Origin: Pseudomonas marginalis
Lineage (GTDB): Bacteria > Pseudomonadota > Gammaproteobacteria > Pseudomonadales > Pseudomonadaceae
DNA: 64,000 nucleotides
Direction of reading: 5' to 3'
NCBI RefSeq assembly: GCF_008692035.1
Contig: NZ_VTFG01000001.1
Span: forward strand, 1,302,001-1,366,000
Under the pieces are notes generated by a model, which was not told where the DNA came from, did no database searches, and saw only the letters and a program-made list of their open reading frames with translations. Position numbers and translations under genes: made by a program. Below, piece after piece: positions 34,998 to 45,138 of this stretch (its first letter is position 1; every line of letters begins with the position of its first letter).

Positions 34998-36536
34998 TCA
35001 GTCCTCCCAGATCTGGACGGTTTTCAGCACGTCACGGCGGTTGGCTTTCTTGGCGCCGAACATGTTGGTGTCGGAGCTGCCGCTGCAACCGCTGCCGAAG
35101 CTGAAACCACAGCCGGAGCGTTCGGCGAACGCGTCGCTCATGGCGTCTTCACGGTGGGCGCTCGGTACCACGAAGCGGTCTTCGTAGTTGGCGATGGCCA
35201 GGTAGCGGTACATCTCTTCCACCTGTTCAACGCTCAGGCCGACGTCTTCGAGCACTTGCAGGTCCTGTACGCCATCGACTTGCTGGGAGCGTTTGTAGGC
35301 GCGCATCGCCAACAAGCGCTTGAGTGCACGCTTGACCGGTTTTTCATCGCCGGCGGTGAGCATGTTCGCCAGGTAACGCAGCGGAATACGCAGGCTGTCC
35401 ACATCCGGGATCACCCCGTTCATGCCCACGGTGCCGGCCGCGGCGGCGTTCTGGATCGGTGACAGCGGCGGCACGTACCAGACCATCGGCAAGGTGCGGT
35501 ATTCCGGGTGCAGCGGCAGCGCCAGCTTCCAGTCGACGGCCATTTTGTACACCGGCGAACGCTGGGCCGAGTCGATCACCGACTGCGGCACGCCATCGGC
35601 CAGGGCCTGGCGAATCACCGCCGGGTCATTCGGGTCGAGGAAGATCTCCAGTTGCTTCTCGTACAGGTCCTGCTCGTTGGCGGTGCTGGCCACTTCGCTG
35701 ATACGGTCGGCGTCGTACAGCAACACACCGAGGTAGCGAATCCGACCCACGCAGGTTTCGGCGCACACGGTCGGCATACCGGCTTCGATACGCGGGTAGC
35801 AGAAGATGCACTTCTCGGATTTGCCGCTCTTCCAGTTGAAGTAGATTTTCTTGTACGGGCAACCGCTGATGCACATGCGCCAGCCCCGGCACTTCTCCTG
35901 GTCGATCAGCACGATGCCGTCTTCTTCACGCTTGTAGATCGCACCGCTCGGGCAGGATGCCGCACACGCCGGGTTGAGGCAGTGCTCGCACAGGCGCGGC
36001 AGGTACATCATGAAGGTGTTTTCGTACTCGCCATAAATGTCGGCCTGGATCTGGTCGAAGTTCTTGTCCTTGCGACGCTTGGCGAATTCGGTACCGAGGA
36101 TTTCCTCCCAGTTCGGGCCCCACTCGATCTTTTCCATGCGCTTGCCGGACACCAGCGAACGCGGGCGCGCGGTCGGCTGGTGCTCGCCCAATGGCGCGGT
36201 GTGCAAGTGCTGATAGTCGAAGTCGAACGGCTCGTAGTAGTCGTCCAGGCTTGGCAGGTCGGGGTTGGCGAAGATGTTCGCCAACACGCGGAACTTGCCG
36301 CCGATGCGGGGGTTGATCGAGCCGTTGGCGTTGCGTACCCAGCCGCCCTTCCACTTGTCCTGGTTCTCCCACTCCTTGGGGTAGCCGATGCCGGGCTTGG
36401 ACTCGACGTTGTTGAACCAGGCGTATTCCATGCCTTCACGGCTGGTCCACACGTTTTTGCAGGTGATGGAACAGGTGTGGCAGCCGATGCATTTGTCCAG
36501 GTTGAGGACCATGCCGATCTGTGAGCGAATTTTCAT
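34998..36536 (-). CDS. narH: Nitrate reductase beta subunit NarH
   Basis: A 512-residue iron-sulfur subunit. Four ferredoxin-like cysteine groups are visible: CIGCHTCSITC (16-26), CEHCLNPACAASC, CRGWRMCISGC (with the Trp-containing variant that binds the 3Fe-4S cluster) and CIFCYPRIEAGMPTVCAETC. It carries electrons from NarI to NarG. The length equals that of known NarH. The start lies 1 bp from the narG stop. Confidence 0.94.
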   Translation of the reverse strand: MKIRSQIGMVLNLDKCIGCHTCSITCKNVWTSREGMEYAWFNNVESKPGIGYPKEWENQDKWKGGWVRNANGSINPRIGGKFRVLANIFANPDLPSLDDYYEPFDFDYQHLHTAPLGEHQPTARPRSLVSGKRMEKIEWGPNWEEILGTEFAKRRKDKNFDQIQADIYGEYENTFMMYLPRLCEHCLNPACAASCPSGAIYKREEDGIVLIDQEKCRGWRMCISGCPYKKIYFNWKSGKSEKCIFCYPRIEAGMPTVCAETCVGRIRYLGVLLYDADRISEVASTANEQDLYEKQLEIFLDPNDPAVIRQALADGVPQSVIDSAQRSPVYKMAVDWKLALPLHPEYRTLPMVWYVPPLSPIQNAAAAGTVGMNGVIPDVDSLRIPLRYLANMLTAGDEKPVKRALKRLLAMRAYKRSQQVDGVQDLQVLEDVGLSVEQVEEMYRYLAIANYEDRFVVPSAHREDAMSDAFAERSGCGFSFGSGCSGSSDTNMFGAKKANRRDVLKTVQIWED

Positions 36537-36537
36537 C

Positions 36538-39500
36538 TCAGTTCTCCTCGATGTCAGTCGGCAATGGGCGCGGCAAATCATCACCGCTGGAGCCATCGAG
36601 CCAGTCGACCTTGGCCATCTTGCGCACCACGACAAACTCATCGCGGTTGCAACCGACCGTGCCGTAGTAGTTGAAACCGTAGGCCTGCTGGGCATAGCCG
36701 CCGATCATGTGGGTCGGCTTGAGCACCACGCGGGTCACCGAGTTGTGGTGGCCGCCCCGGGTCTTGGTGGTTTCCGAACCCGGCACGTTCACGATGCGTT
36801 CCTGGGCGTGGTACATCATCACCATGCCTTCCTTGACGCGCTGGCTGACCACCGCACGGGCGGTCAATGCGCCGTTGACGTTGAAGCATTCGATCCAGTC
36901 GTTGTCTTCGATGCCGGCGCGCTTGGCGTCGATTTCCGAGAGCCACACGATCGGTCCGCCACGGCTCAGGGTGAGCATCAGCAGGTTGTCGCTGTAGGTG
37001 CTGTGGATGCCCCACTTCTGGTGCGGGGTGATCCAGTTCAGCACGATCTCGGTCTCGCCATTGCTGCGCTTGCCCTTCACCCCTTCGATGGTGCGGGTGT
37101 TGACCGGTGGCCGGTAGCTCATCAGCTGCTCGCCGAACGCCTGCATCCACGGGTGATCCTGGTAGAACTGCTGGCGGCCGGTGATGGTGCGCCATGGGAT
37201 GTTTTCATGCACGTTGGTGTAGCCGGCGTTGTAGCTCACATGCTCGTCTTCCAGGCCTGACCAGGTCGGGCTGGAGATGATCTTGCGCGGCTGCGCCTGG
37301 ATGTCGCGAAAGCGAATCGCTTCGTGGGCCTTGGAGATCGCCAAGTGACTGTGGTCGATGCCGGTGAATTCCGACAGCGCGGCCCAGGCTTTCAAGGCGA
37401 CCTTGCCGTTGGTTTCCGGGGCCAGGGACAGGATCACTTCGGCGGCGTCGATGGCCGTGTCGATTTTCGGCCGGCCGTGGCTGATGCCCGCAGCGCTTTC
37501 GTGATGGTTCAGCTCGCCGAGGAACTCGACTTCTTCATCGGTGTTCCAGTTGATGCCCTTGCCGCCGTTGCCGAGTTTTTCCAGCATCGGGCCCAGGGAC
37601 GAGAACTGCTTGTAGATGTTCGGGTAGTCGCGTTCCACCACCGCCATGTTCGGCGCGTTCTTGCCCGGAACCGGCGCCACACCGGCGCTTTTCCAGTCGG
37701 TGCCGCCAAACGGCTGGGCCAGTTCGCCGACGCTGTCGTGCATCAACGGTACCGTGACCAGGTCTTGCTCCACGCCCAGGTGGCCGACCGACATGGCCGA
37801 GAACGCCTTGGCGATGCCCTTGTAGATTTCCCAGTCGGAGCGCGACTCCCACGCCGGGTCGATGGCCGCCGACAACGGGTGAATGAACGGGTGCATGTCC
37901 GAGGTGTTCATGTCGTCTTTTTCGTACCAGGTGGCAGTCGGCAAGACGATGTCGGAATACACGCAGGTGGAGGACATGCGGAAGTCGAGGGTGGTCACCA
38001 GGTCAAGCTTGCCGATGGCGCCGTCTTCGACCCATTCGGCCTCGGTGGGCTTGCATTCGGTGCTGTGGCCGATGTCTTCGTTCATCACGCCGTTCTTGGT
38101 GCCCAACAGGTACTTGAGCATGTACTCATGGCCCTTGCCCGAGGAACCGAGCAGGTTGGAGCGCCAGATAAACATGTTGCGCGGGAAGTTCACCGGGCTG
38201 TCCGGCTGTTCGCAGGCGAAGCGCAGGCTGCCGTCCTGCCAGGATTTGACCACGTAGTCTTTCGGCGTCATGCCGGCTGCAGCGGCGTCACGGCAAATGT
38301 GCAGCGGGTTGGTGTTGAGCTGTGGGGCACTGGGCAACCAGCCGGCGCGTTCGGCGCGGATGTTGTAGTCCAGGGCGTGTTCCGGGAATTGCGACTTGTC
38401 GGCCAGCGGCGAGAGCACGTCGTGCATGCTCATCTTCTCGTGGCGCCATTGCGAGCTGTGGCCGTAGAAGAAGCTGGTGCCGTTCATCTGGCGTGGCGGG
38501 CGGTTCCAGTCGAGGCCGAAGGCCAGGGGCAGCCAGCCGCATTGCGGGCGCAGTTTTTCCTGGCCGACGTAGTGGGCCCAGCCGCCGCCGGTCTGGCCGA
38601 CACAACCGCAGAGCATGAGCATATTGATCAGCCCGCGATAGTTCATGTCCATGTGGTACCAGTGGTTCATCGCCGCGCCGACGATGATCATCGAACGGCC
38701 CTTGGTCTTGTCGGCGTTGTCGGCGAACTCACGGGCGATCTGGATGGCTTTCTCGCGGCTGACACCGGTGATCGCTTCCTGCCACGCCGGGGTGCCCGGC
38801 ACGCTGGCGTCGTCGTAGTCCCTGGCCACGTTCTGGCCGCCCAGGCCACGGTCGATGGCCAGGTTGGCGGCGGACAGGTCGAACACCGTCGCCACTTTGG
38901 CCACGCTGCCGTCAGCCAGGGTCACGCTGTGCACCGGCACGCGGCGGAACTGCACGGCATCGCCGGCCACGTGCTGGAAGTGCTCGTGGGCTTCGCCGGC
39001 AAAATACGGGAAGGCCACTTCGGCGATGTCGTCGCCGATCAAGCTGAGTTTCAGGTCGATGGCACGGCCTTCACCGCCCTCCTTGGCGAGGATGTTCCAC
39101 TTGCCCTTCTCGCCCCAGCGGTAGCCGATGGAGCCTTGTGGCGACACCAGTTCACCGCTTTCGTCGAGGGCGATGGTTTTCCATTCCGGGTTGTTGTCCT
39201 GGCCGAGGTTGCCGGTGAGGTCCGAGGCACGCAGGAAGCGGTCGGGCTGGAAGCCGGCGCCGGGCGCGAACCCGGTCATCGGCTTGAGCATCACCAGCAC
39301 CGGCAAGTCGGTAAAGCGCTTGGCGTAGTCGGTGAAGTAGGCGCTCGGTTTATCCAGGTGAAATTCCTTGAAGATCACATGGTTGAAGGCCTGGGCCAAC
39401 GCGGCGTCGGTGCCCTGCTTGGGGTTGAGCCACAGGTCGGTGAGCTTGGCCACTTCCGAATAGTCCGGGGTGATGGCCACGGTCTTGGTGCCCTTGTAGC

Positions 39501-40311
39501 GCACCTCGGTGAAGAAGTGCGCGTCCGGGGTACGGGTCTGCGGGACGTTGGAACCCCAGGCGATGATGTAGTTGGAGTTGTACCAGTCGGCCGATTCGGG
39601 CACGTCGGTCTGCTCGCCCCACACCATCGGCGAGGCCGGTGGCAGGTCGCAGTACCAGTCGTAGAAGCTCAGGCACACGCCGCCGAGCAGCGACAGGTAA
39701 CGCGAACCCGCCGCGTAGCTGACCATCGACATGGCCGGGATCGGCGAGAAGCCGACGATGCGGTCCGGGCCGTATTGCTTGATGGTGTAGACGTTGGAGG
39801 CGGCGATGATCTCGTTGACCTCCTCCCAGTTCGAGCGAATGAAACCGCCCATGCCGCGCTTGCTCTTGTACGAGTCGGCCTTGACCTTGTCCTCGACGAT
39901 GCTCGCCCACGCCTCCACCGGCGACAGGGTCTGGCGCGCCTCACGCCACAGCTTGAGCAGTGGCTTGCGGATCTTCGGGTACTTGAGGCGGTTGGCGCTG
40001 TAGATGTACCAGCTGTAGCTGGCACCCCGTGGGCAGCCGCGCGGCTCATGGTTGGGCAGGTCGTTGCGGGTGCGCGGGTAGTCGGTCTGCTGGGTTTCCC
40101 AGGTGATCAGGCCGTTCTTCACGTAGATCTTCCACGAGCACGAGCCGGTGCAGTTCACGCCGTGGGTGGAGCGCACGATCTTGTCGTACTGCCAGCGCGA
40201 ACGGTAGACGTTTTCCCAGTCGCGGGACTCCTTGCGGGTCTCGCCGTGACCGTCGGAGAATTCGTTTTGCTTGCGGTTGAAGAACCGCAGTTGATCCAGT
40301 AAGTGACTCAT
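36538..40311 (-). CDS. narG: Nitrate reductase alpha subunit NarG
   Basis: A 1257-residue catalytic subunit that reduces nitrate at a molybdenum bis-MGD centre on the cytoplasmic side. His50, Cys54, Cys58 and Cys93 (HGVNCTGSCSW, GCPRG) form the FS0 cluster, exactly as in E. coli. The long antisense frames over this gene are artefacts of high G+C. The gene sits between narK2 and narH. Confidence 0.95.
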   Translation of the reverse strand: MSHLLDQLRFFNRKQNEFSDGHGETRKESRDWENVYRSRWQYDKIVRSTHGVNCTGSCSWKIYVKNGLITWETQQTDYPRTRNDLPNHEPRGCPRGASYSWYIYSANRLKYPKIRKPLLKLWREARQTLSPVEAWASIVEDKVKADSYKSKRGMGGFIRSNWEEVNEIIAASNVYTIKQYGPDRIVGFSPIPAMSMVSYAAGSRYLSLLGGVCLSFYDWYCDLPPASPMVWGEQTDVPESADWYNSNYIIAWGSNVPQTRTPDAHFFTEVRYKGTKTVAITPDYSEVAKLTDLWLNPKQGTDAALAQAFNHVIFKEFHLDKPSAYFTDYAKRFTDLPVLVMLKPMTGFAPGAGFQPDRFLRASDLTGNLGQDNNPEWKTIALDESGELVSPQGSIGYRWGEKGKWNILAKEGGEGRAIDLKLSLIGDDIAEVAFPYFAGEAHEHFQHVAGDAVQFRRVPVHSVTLADGSVAKVATVFDLSAANLAIDRGLGGQNVARDYDDASVPGTPAWQEAITGVSREKAIQIAREFADNADKTKGRSMIIVGAAMNHWYHMDMNYRGLINMLMLCGCVGQTGGGWAHYVGQEKLRPQCGWLPLAFGLDWNRPPRQMNGTSFFYGHSSQWRHEKMSMHDVLSPLADKSQFPEHALDYNIRAERAGWLPSAPQLNTNPLHICRDAAAAGMTPKDYVVKSWQDGSLRFACEQPDSPVNFPRNMFIWRSNLLGSSGKGHEYMLKYLLGTKNGVMNEDIGHSTECKPTEAEWVEDGAIGKLDLVTTLDFRMSSTCVYSDIVLPTATWYEKDDMNTSDMHPFIHPLSAAIDPAWESRSDWEIYKGIAKAFSAMSVGHLGVEQDLVTVPLMHDSVGELAQPFGGTDWKSAGVAPVPGKNAPNMAVVERDYPNIYKQFSSLGPMLEKLGNGGKGINWNTDEEVEFLGELNHHESAAGISHGRPKIDTAIDAAEVILSLAPETNGKVALKAWAALSEFTGIDHSHLAISKAHEAIRFRDIQAQPRKIISSPTWSGLEDEHVSYNAGYTNVHENIPWRTITGRQQFYQDHPWMQAFGEQLMSYRPPVNTRTIEGVKGKRSNGETEIVLNWITPHQKWGIHSTYSDNLLMLTLSRGGPIVWLSEIDAKRAGIEDNDWIECFNVNGALTARAVVSQRVKEGMVMMYHAQERIVNVPGSETTKTRGGHHNSVTRVVLKPTHMIGGYAQQAYGFNYYGTVGCNRDEFVVVRKMAKVDWLDGSSGDDLPRPLPTDIEEN

Positions 40312-40368
40312 GATGCTTTCCTCATCAGGCGTGCCGTGGGGTGCGTTGCCCCGCGAATTCGTGGTCGA

Positions 40369-41766
40369 TCAGCAGGGTGTGGCGCAGCCTTTGCGGGCGT
40401 ACCACCACCAGGTCACGACGATGCAGCTCAGGTAGAAACCGACAAACATGTAGAAGGCCATCGCCGGGCTGCCAGTGGCGGCCATGGACGTGCCGAAGGA
40501 CTTGGGAATGAAGAACGCACCGAAGGCGCCCATGGCCGAACTGAAGCCCAGCACCGCGGCGGATTCCTTACCGGCATCCTTGATCGCCTGCTCGCGCTCG
40601 GCGGCGGACTTACCGGCACTGGCCTTCTCGTGCTGGGTGCGGAAGATCACCGGGATCATGCGGAAGGTGGAGCCGTTGCCGACGCCGGTGGTGATGAACA
40701 GCAGCATGAACATACCGAGGAAGCCGTAGAAGCTGCCGCCCTGCCCGTTCTGCGGCAAAAAGTGCAGCACGCCGAACACCATCACGATCATCAGCACGAA
40801 GTTCCACAAGGTCACCCGTGCGCCGCCCAGCTTGTCCGCCAGCCAGCCGCCGAGTGGGCGCACCAGGGCACCGACCAGCGGGCCGAGGAAGGCGAATTTC
40901 AGCGCCACCACATCGGGGAACGAGGTCTTGATCAGCAGCGGGAACGCCGCCGAAAAGCCGATGAATGAGCCGAAAGTCGCCAGGTACAACCAGCACATCA
41001 GCCAGTTGTGCTTGCGCTTGAAGATCACCGCCTGCTCGCTGAACGAAGCGCGGGCGCTGGACAGGTCATTCATGCCGAACCAGGCCGCCACGGTGACGGT
41101 GAGGATAAACGGCACCCAGATGAAACCGGCGTTCTGCAGCCAGAGTTGACTGCCATCCGCCAAGGTCTGCGGTTGGCCGCCCACCAGGCCGAACACGCCG
41201 AACGTGATCACCAGCGGCACGCAGAACTGCATCACCGACACCCCCAGGTTGCCGAGGCCGGCGTTCAGGCCCAGGGCCGTGCCTTGCTGCGACTTGGGGT
41301 AGAAGAAGCTGATGTTGGACATGCTCGAGGCGAAGTTGCCGCCGCCGAAACCGCACAGCAGTGCGATCAGTACAAACACGCTGTAGGGGGTGCTGGGGTC
41401 TTGCACCGCAAAGCCCATCCACAGCGACGGCAGCAACAGCGACGCGGTGCTCAGGGCGGTCCAGCGGCGGCCGCCGAAGATCGGCACCATGAACGAGTAG
41501 AACACCCGCAAGGTGGCACCGGACAGGCCCGGCAACGCCGCCAGCCAGAACAACTGGTCGGTGGTGAACGTAAAGCCGATGGCGTTCAGGCGCACGATCA
41601 CCGTGCTCCACACCATCCACACGGCGAAGGCCAGCAACAGCGCAGGGATCGAGATCCACAGGTTGCGGGTTGCGGTCTTCTTGCCGCTGGCGCCCCAGAA
41701 CGCCGGGTCTTCAGGGCGCCAGTCGTGGATCACCGGCCCCGAGCCGGGCTTTTGCGCGATGGACAT
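40369..41766 (-). CDS. narK2: Nitrate/nitrite transporter NarK2
   Basis: A 465-residue major-facilitator protein of the nitrate/nitrite porter family with 12 helices. Nitrate signatures appear as GGGNFASSMSNISFFYPKSQQG in the first half and GVGNGSTFRMIPVIF in the second. AAGGAG lies 7 nt before the ATG at 41766, which is preferred to the ATG 6 bp earlier. It follows narK1 and precedes narG. Of the two carriers in Pseudomonas, NarK2 is usually the nitrate/nitrite antiporter. Confidence 0.88.
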   Translation of the reverse strand: MSIAQKPGSGPVIHDWRPEDPAFWGASGKKTATRNLWISIPALLLAFAVWMVWSTVIVRLNAIGFTFTTDQLFWLAALPGLSGATLRVFYSFMVPIFGGRRWTALSTASLLLPSLWMGFAVQDPSTPYSVFVLIALLCGFGGGNFASSMSNISFFYPKSQQGTALGLNAGLGNLGVSVMQFCVPLVITFGVFGLVGGQPQTLADGSQLWLQNAGFIWVPFILTVTVAAWFGMNDLSSARASFSEQAVIFKRKHNWLMCWLYLATFGSFIGFSAAFPLLIKTSFPDVVALKFAFLGPLVGALVRPLGGWLADKLGGARVTLWNFVLMIVMVFGVLHFLPQNGQGGSFYGFLGMFMLLFITTGVGNGSTFRMIPVIFRTQHEKASAGKSAAEREQAIKDAGKESAAVLGFSSAMGAFGAFFIPKSFGTSMAATGSPAMAFYMFVGFYLSCIVVTWWWYARKGCATPC

Positions 41767-41768
41767 GT

Positions 41769-43025
41769 TCATTCTCCTTGGAGAGGTTGGGCGGTTTTGC
41801 CCAACAGCGGTTGCTTGCGCATTTCGCTGAAGTACATCCAGGTCAGGGACACCCAGACCACGCCGTACATCAACATGAAGCAGGACGAGCGCACGCCGGT
41901 GAGGTCCACCAGGGCGCCAAACAGGATCGGCAGCACAAAGCCGCCCAGGCCACCGGCCAGGCCGACGATGCCGGACACCGCGCCCATGTTCTGTGGGTAG
42001 TCATTGGCGATGTACTTGAACACCGAGGCCTTGCCGAACGCGAAGGCGATGCCCATCACGAACAGCAGTACGGTGAACAGGGTGGCGTTGAGGCCGATGT
42101 GGAAGTCCAGGGGACCGTTGACGGTCTGCACCTGCAATTGGGTCTGCGGGTAGCTGAGCAGGAACAGGCAGATCCAGCTCACCCACAGCACCCACCAGGT
42201 CACGCTCTGGGCGCCCCAACGGTCGGACATCCAGCCGCCCACCGCGCGCAGCACGCCGCCGGGCAGGGAGAAACACGCGGCCAGCAACGCGGCGCTTTGC
42301 AGGCTGAAGCCGTATTCCTGCACGTAGTACTTGGTCATCCACAGCGCCAGGGCCACATAGCCGCCGAACACAATCGAGTAGTACTGGCAGTAGCGCCACA
42401 CGGCCGGGTCTTTCAGGCACAGCAGCTGCTGGCGCAGGGTGGCGCCGCCGGCACTGCGGTGGGCCTTGTTCTCGCTGGTGAGGAACCAGAACAGTAGCGC
42501 GGTGATAAACAGGATCGCGCCGAACACCTTGGGCACCAGGTGCCAGGTGCCGAGGGCGATCAGCGCCGGGGCCAGGAACTTGGTGACGGCGGCGCCCGCG
42601 TTGCCGGCGCCGAACACGCCCATGGCAAAGCCCTGGTTGTCTTTGTCGAACCACTTGGCCACGTAGGCGATGCCCACCGAAAACGAACCGCCGGCCAGGC
42701 CGACGAACAGGCCCAGCACCAGGAACTGCCAATAGGCGGTGGCGTAGGTGATCAGGTACAGCGGCAGCACACAGGCGAGCATCAACAGGAAGAACACGAT
42801 GCGCCCGCCGAAGCGGTCAGTCAGCAGGCCCAGGGGCAGGCGTACCAGGGAGCCGGTCAATACCGGGGTAGCGGCCAGCAGGCCGAACTGGGTTTCGTTG
42901 AGTTGCAACAGCTCTTTGATGGGTACGCCCAGCACGGCGAACATCATCCACACCATAAAGCAGACGGTGAAGGCGAGTGTGCTCATGCCCAGCACCAGGC
43001 CTTGTCTTATACGGGGTTGAGTCAC
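41769..43025 (-). CDS. narK1: Nitrate transporter NarK1
   Basis: A 418-residue major-facilitator protein (first half GLAGGSFSVGIAYVAKWF, GAGNAGAAVTKFLAPAL). The start was placed at GTG 43025 because GGAG lies 8 nt upstream and the Anr-box geometry predicts transcription from about 43051, which leaves no leader for the ATG at 43052. It is the first gene of the nar operon and divergent from narX. NarK1-type proteins are usually regarded as nitrate-proton symporters. Confidence 0.87.
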   Translation of the reverse strand: MTQPRIRQGLVLGMSTLAFTVCFMVWMMFAVLGVPIKELLQLNETQFGLLAATPVLTGSLVRLPLGLLTDRFGGRIVFFLLMLACVLPLYLITYATAYWQFLVLGLFVGLAGGSFSVGIAYVAKWFDKDNQGFAMGVFGAGNAGAAVTKFLAPALIALGTWHLVPKVFGAILFITALLFWFLTSENKAHRSAGGATLRQQLLCLKDPAVWRYCQYYSIVFGGYVALALWMTKYYVQEYGFSLQSAALLAACFSLPGGVLRAVGGWMSDRWGAQSVTWWVLWVSWICLFLLSYPQTQLQVQTVNGPLDFHIGLNATLFTVLLFVMGIAFAFGKASVFKYIANDYPQNMGAVSGIVGLAGGLGGFVLPILFGALVDLTGVRSSCFMLMYGVVWVSLTWMYFSEMRKQPLLGKTAQPLQGE

Positions 43026-43085
43026 GGTATGCGCTCCAGAAAGTGATTCCATGGGCGCAGGTTAGGGGCGACACCCCCGTGGAAC

Positions 43086-43099
43086 TTGACCCAGGTCAA
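43086..43099 (-). promoter_or_regulatory. Anr box of narK1
   Basis: TTGACCCAGGTCAA is a perfect palindrome that matches the FNR-type consensus at 8 of 10 fixed positions. Its centre is 31 bp from TAACCT (43059-43064), the same -10 form and spacing as at nrdD. Confidence 0.7.
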
Positions 43100-43137
43100 C
43101 GTCCGCCTGGGGGGTATGGGGCTATGCTGGCCCCACA

Positions 43138-43153
43138 TACCTCTAAGGAGGTA
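43138..43153. promoter_or_regulatory. NarL-type 7-2-7 site between narK1 and narX
   Basis: TACCTCT-AA-GGAGGTA consists of two inverted NarL heptamers (consensus TACYYMT) spaced by 2 bp. It lies about 95 bp upstream of the predicted narK1 start. A further half site, AGAGGTA, is at 43244-43250. Nothing else was recognised in the 310-bp gap 43026-43335 apart from the Anr box. Confidence 0.65.
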
Positions 43154-43335
43154 GTCCTAACAACAAGAGAAAGTCTTTATTTATCAATGGATTGGTCTCT
43201 TGTGCCGGCGTTTTCCCGTGGGAGGGTTTGCCGGCAACTCTTTAGAGGTAGTGCGCCAGGGATTGCGGTTTTTCAGCCCTTTTCCCTTTGCAGGTGCCGC
43301 CATGCAGGCTTCCAACCCCCTTCGCTTACGCCGCC

Positions 43336-45138
43336 ATGTTTAACTGGCTGCGCAGCTCCCTGCCCGCTCGCGCCGGGCTGGCGGTGATCCTGATCGCCAT
43401 CCTCGCCCTCGCCAGTTCCTTGAGCGCCGGCCTGATCGCCTGGTTCAGCCAGGGCGACGCGGCCGCCATCAACACCGCCGGTTCGGTGCGCATGGAGACC
43501 TACCACCTGAGCTGGAAACTGGCGGCCGGCGCGCCTGCCGACGAGATCGACGCCATCACCCACAGCCTGCAAGGGCGCCTCGACAGCCAATCGCTCAAGG
43601 CGGTGCTTGAAGACGGCCCGCGCAGTGCCCTGCTGCAGAGCTACCAACAGATCCAGCAGCGCTGGGACACCGATCTGCGCCCGGCGCTGGCCCGTGGCGA
43701 CGCGATGCTGTTCCAGGCCAGCGCACCGGGGTTCGTCGAGCAATTGAACCAATTCGTCAGCCTCCTGCAACAACACAGCGAACAGAAACAGGGCTGGCAG
43801 CAAAGCATCCAGGGCCTGGCTCTGTTCAGTACGCTGATCATCCTGCTGATCGGCCTGTATGAATTGCAGTACGGCGTGGTCAACCCCCTGGAAGAGCTGG
43901 TGCACGCGACCCGGCGCTTTCGTGATGGCGACTTCAAGACCCGGGTCAATCACCGCTCCGAAGACGAGTTGGGGCAACTCGCCCTGAGCTTCAACACCAT
44001 GGCCGAAACCATTGAACACTCCCACCGCACCCTCGAGAGCCAGGTGCGGCAGAAAACCCTCAACCTGCAACAAGCCAACGCTGCCCTGGAGCTGCTTTAC
44101 CAGAGCAGCCGCAGCCTGGCCACGCGCCTGGCGAACGCCGAGGGCCTGGATGAACTGATCCGGCGCTTCCAGAAACGCCTGCCGGGGCTGCGCCTGTCGC
44201 TGTGCCTGCAAGGGCACTTCCTGGCGCCGGCCCAGCAGATGCTCTCCCTGAATGGAGGGGATAGCCGCAACGTCTGCGCCATCGGTGATTGCGCAACGTG
44301 CCAAAAACAGAAAGTGGCGCTCCCCCAGGTATTCAGCATCAGCAACCAGGGCTCGGAACTGGGCGAACTCAAGGCGCACTTCCTCGACGGCCATGCGCCC
44401 CAGGACTGGGAGAAACAGTTGATCCAGGCCCTGGCCAACCTGATCGGCACCTCGCTGTCGCTCAAGCGCCAGCGCGAACAGGACCACCGCCTGCTGCTGC
44501 TCGACGAACGCACCATCATCGCCCGGGAACTGCACGATTCCCTGGCCCAGGCGCTGTCCTACATGAAGCTGCAGGTCAGCCGCATGCAAACCCTGATCCG
44601 CCGTGGCGAACCGGTGGAAACCCTGGCCACCGTCACCGCCGAACTGCGCGACGGCCTGAACAACGCCTACCGCCAACTGCGCGAATTGCTCACCACCTTC
44701 CGCCTGCAAATCCACGATGCCGGGCTGGTGCAGGAGCTGCAGGACACCGCCGAGGAGTTCTCGCGGCGTGGCGAGTTCCAGGTGCACCTGCATGTGGACG
44801 CCCTGGCCTTCCAACTGTCGGCCAGCGAACAGATCCACTTGTTGCAGGTCACCCGCGAGGCCCTGTCCAATTGCCTGCGCCATGCCCATGCGCAAAACGC
44901 CTGGCTGCAACTGCGCCAGGAAGGCGAGACCGTGAGCCTGAGCATCGAGGACGACGGCCGGGGCTTCTGCGGTGAGGTCGACACCCGCGAACACCACGGC
45001 CTGACCATCATGGACGAGCGCGCCCGCAGCCTGCATGGCCACCTCGACATCAGCCCCCGCGAGCCCCAAGGCACCCGCGTGCAATTGCGTTTCCAACCGG
45101 AATTTCTCGGCCACTCCCTACAAGGCACCGCCTCATGA
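43336..45138 (+). CDS. narX: Nitrate/nitrite sensor kinase NarX
   Basis: A 600-residue sensor kinase: helix 1 (about 12-37), a periplasmic sensor with the P-box INTAGSVRMETYHLSWKL (about 45-62), helix 2, HAMP, a central region with a cysteine cluster (CAIGDCATCQK), a HisKA_3 dimer domain with phospho-acceptor His400 (ARELHDSLAQ) and an ATPase domain (NCLRHAHAQN, DDGRGF). The ATG at 43336 begins the first helix; no clear ribosome site is seen. It overlaps narL by 4 bp. Confidence 0.9.
   Translation: MFNWLRSSLPARAGLAVILIAILALASSLSAGLIAWFSQGDAAAINTAGSVRMETYHLSWKLAAGAPADEIDAITHSLQGRLDSQSLKAVLEDGPRSALLQSYQQIQQRWDTDLRPALARGDAMLFQASAPGFVEQLNQFVSLLQQHSEQKQGWQQSIQGLALFSTLIILLIGLYELQYGVVNPLEELVHATRRFRDGDFKTRVNHRSEDELGQLALSFNTMAETIEHSHRTLESQVRQKTLNLQQANAALELLYQSSRSLATRLANAEGLDELIRRFQKRLPGLRLSLCLQGHFLAPAQQMLSLNGGDSRNVCAIGDCATCQKQKVALPQVFSISNQGSELGELKAHFLDGHAPQDWEKQLIQALANLIGTSLSLKRQREQDHRLLLLDERTIIARELHDSLAQALSYMKLQVSRMQTLIRRGEPVETLATVTAELRDGLNNAYRQLRELLTTFRLQIHDAGLVQELQDTAEEFSRRGEFQVHLHVDALAFQLSASEQIHLLQVTREALSNCLRHAHAQNAWLQLRQEGETVSLSIEDDGRGFCGEVDTREHHGLTIMDERARSLHGHLDISPREPQGTRVQLRFQPEFLGHSLQGTAS

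Noticed and set aside
37324-40302. A 992-codon open frame antisense to narG
   Set aside because: It has no ribosome site or recognisable domain and mirrors narG codon bias; long antisense frames are normal in G+C-rich genes.
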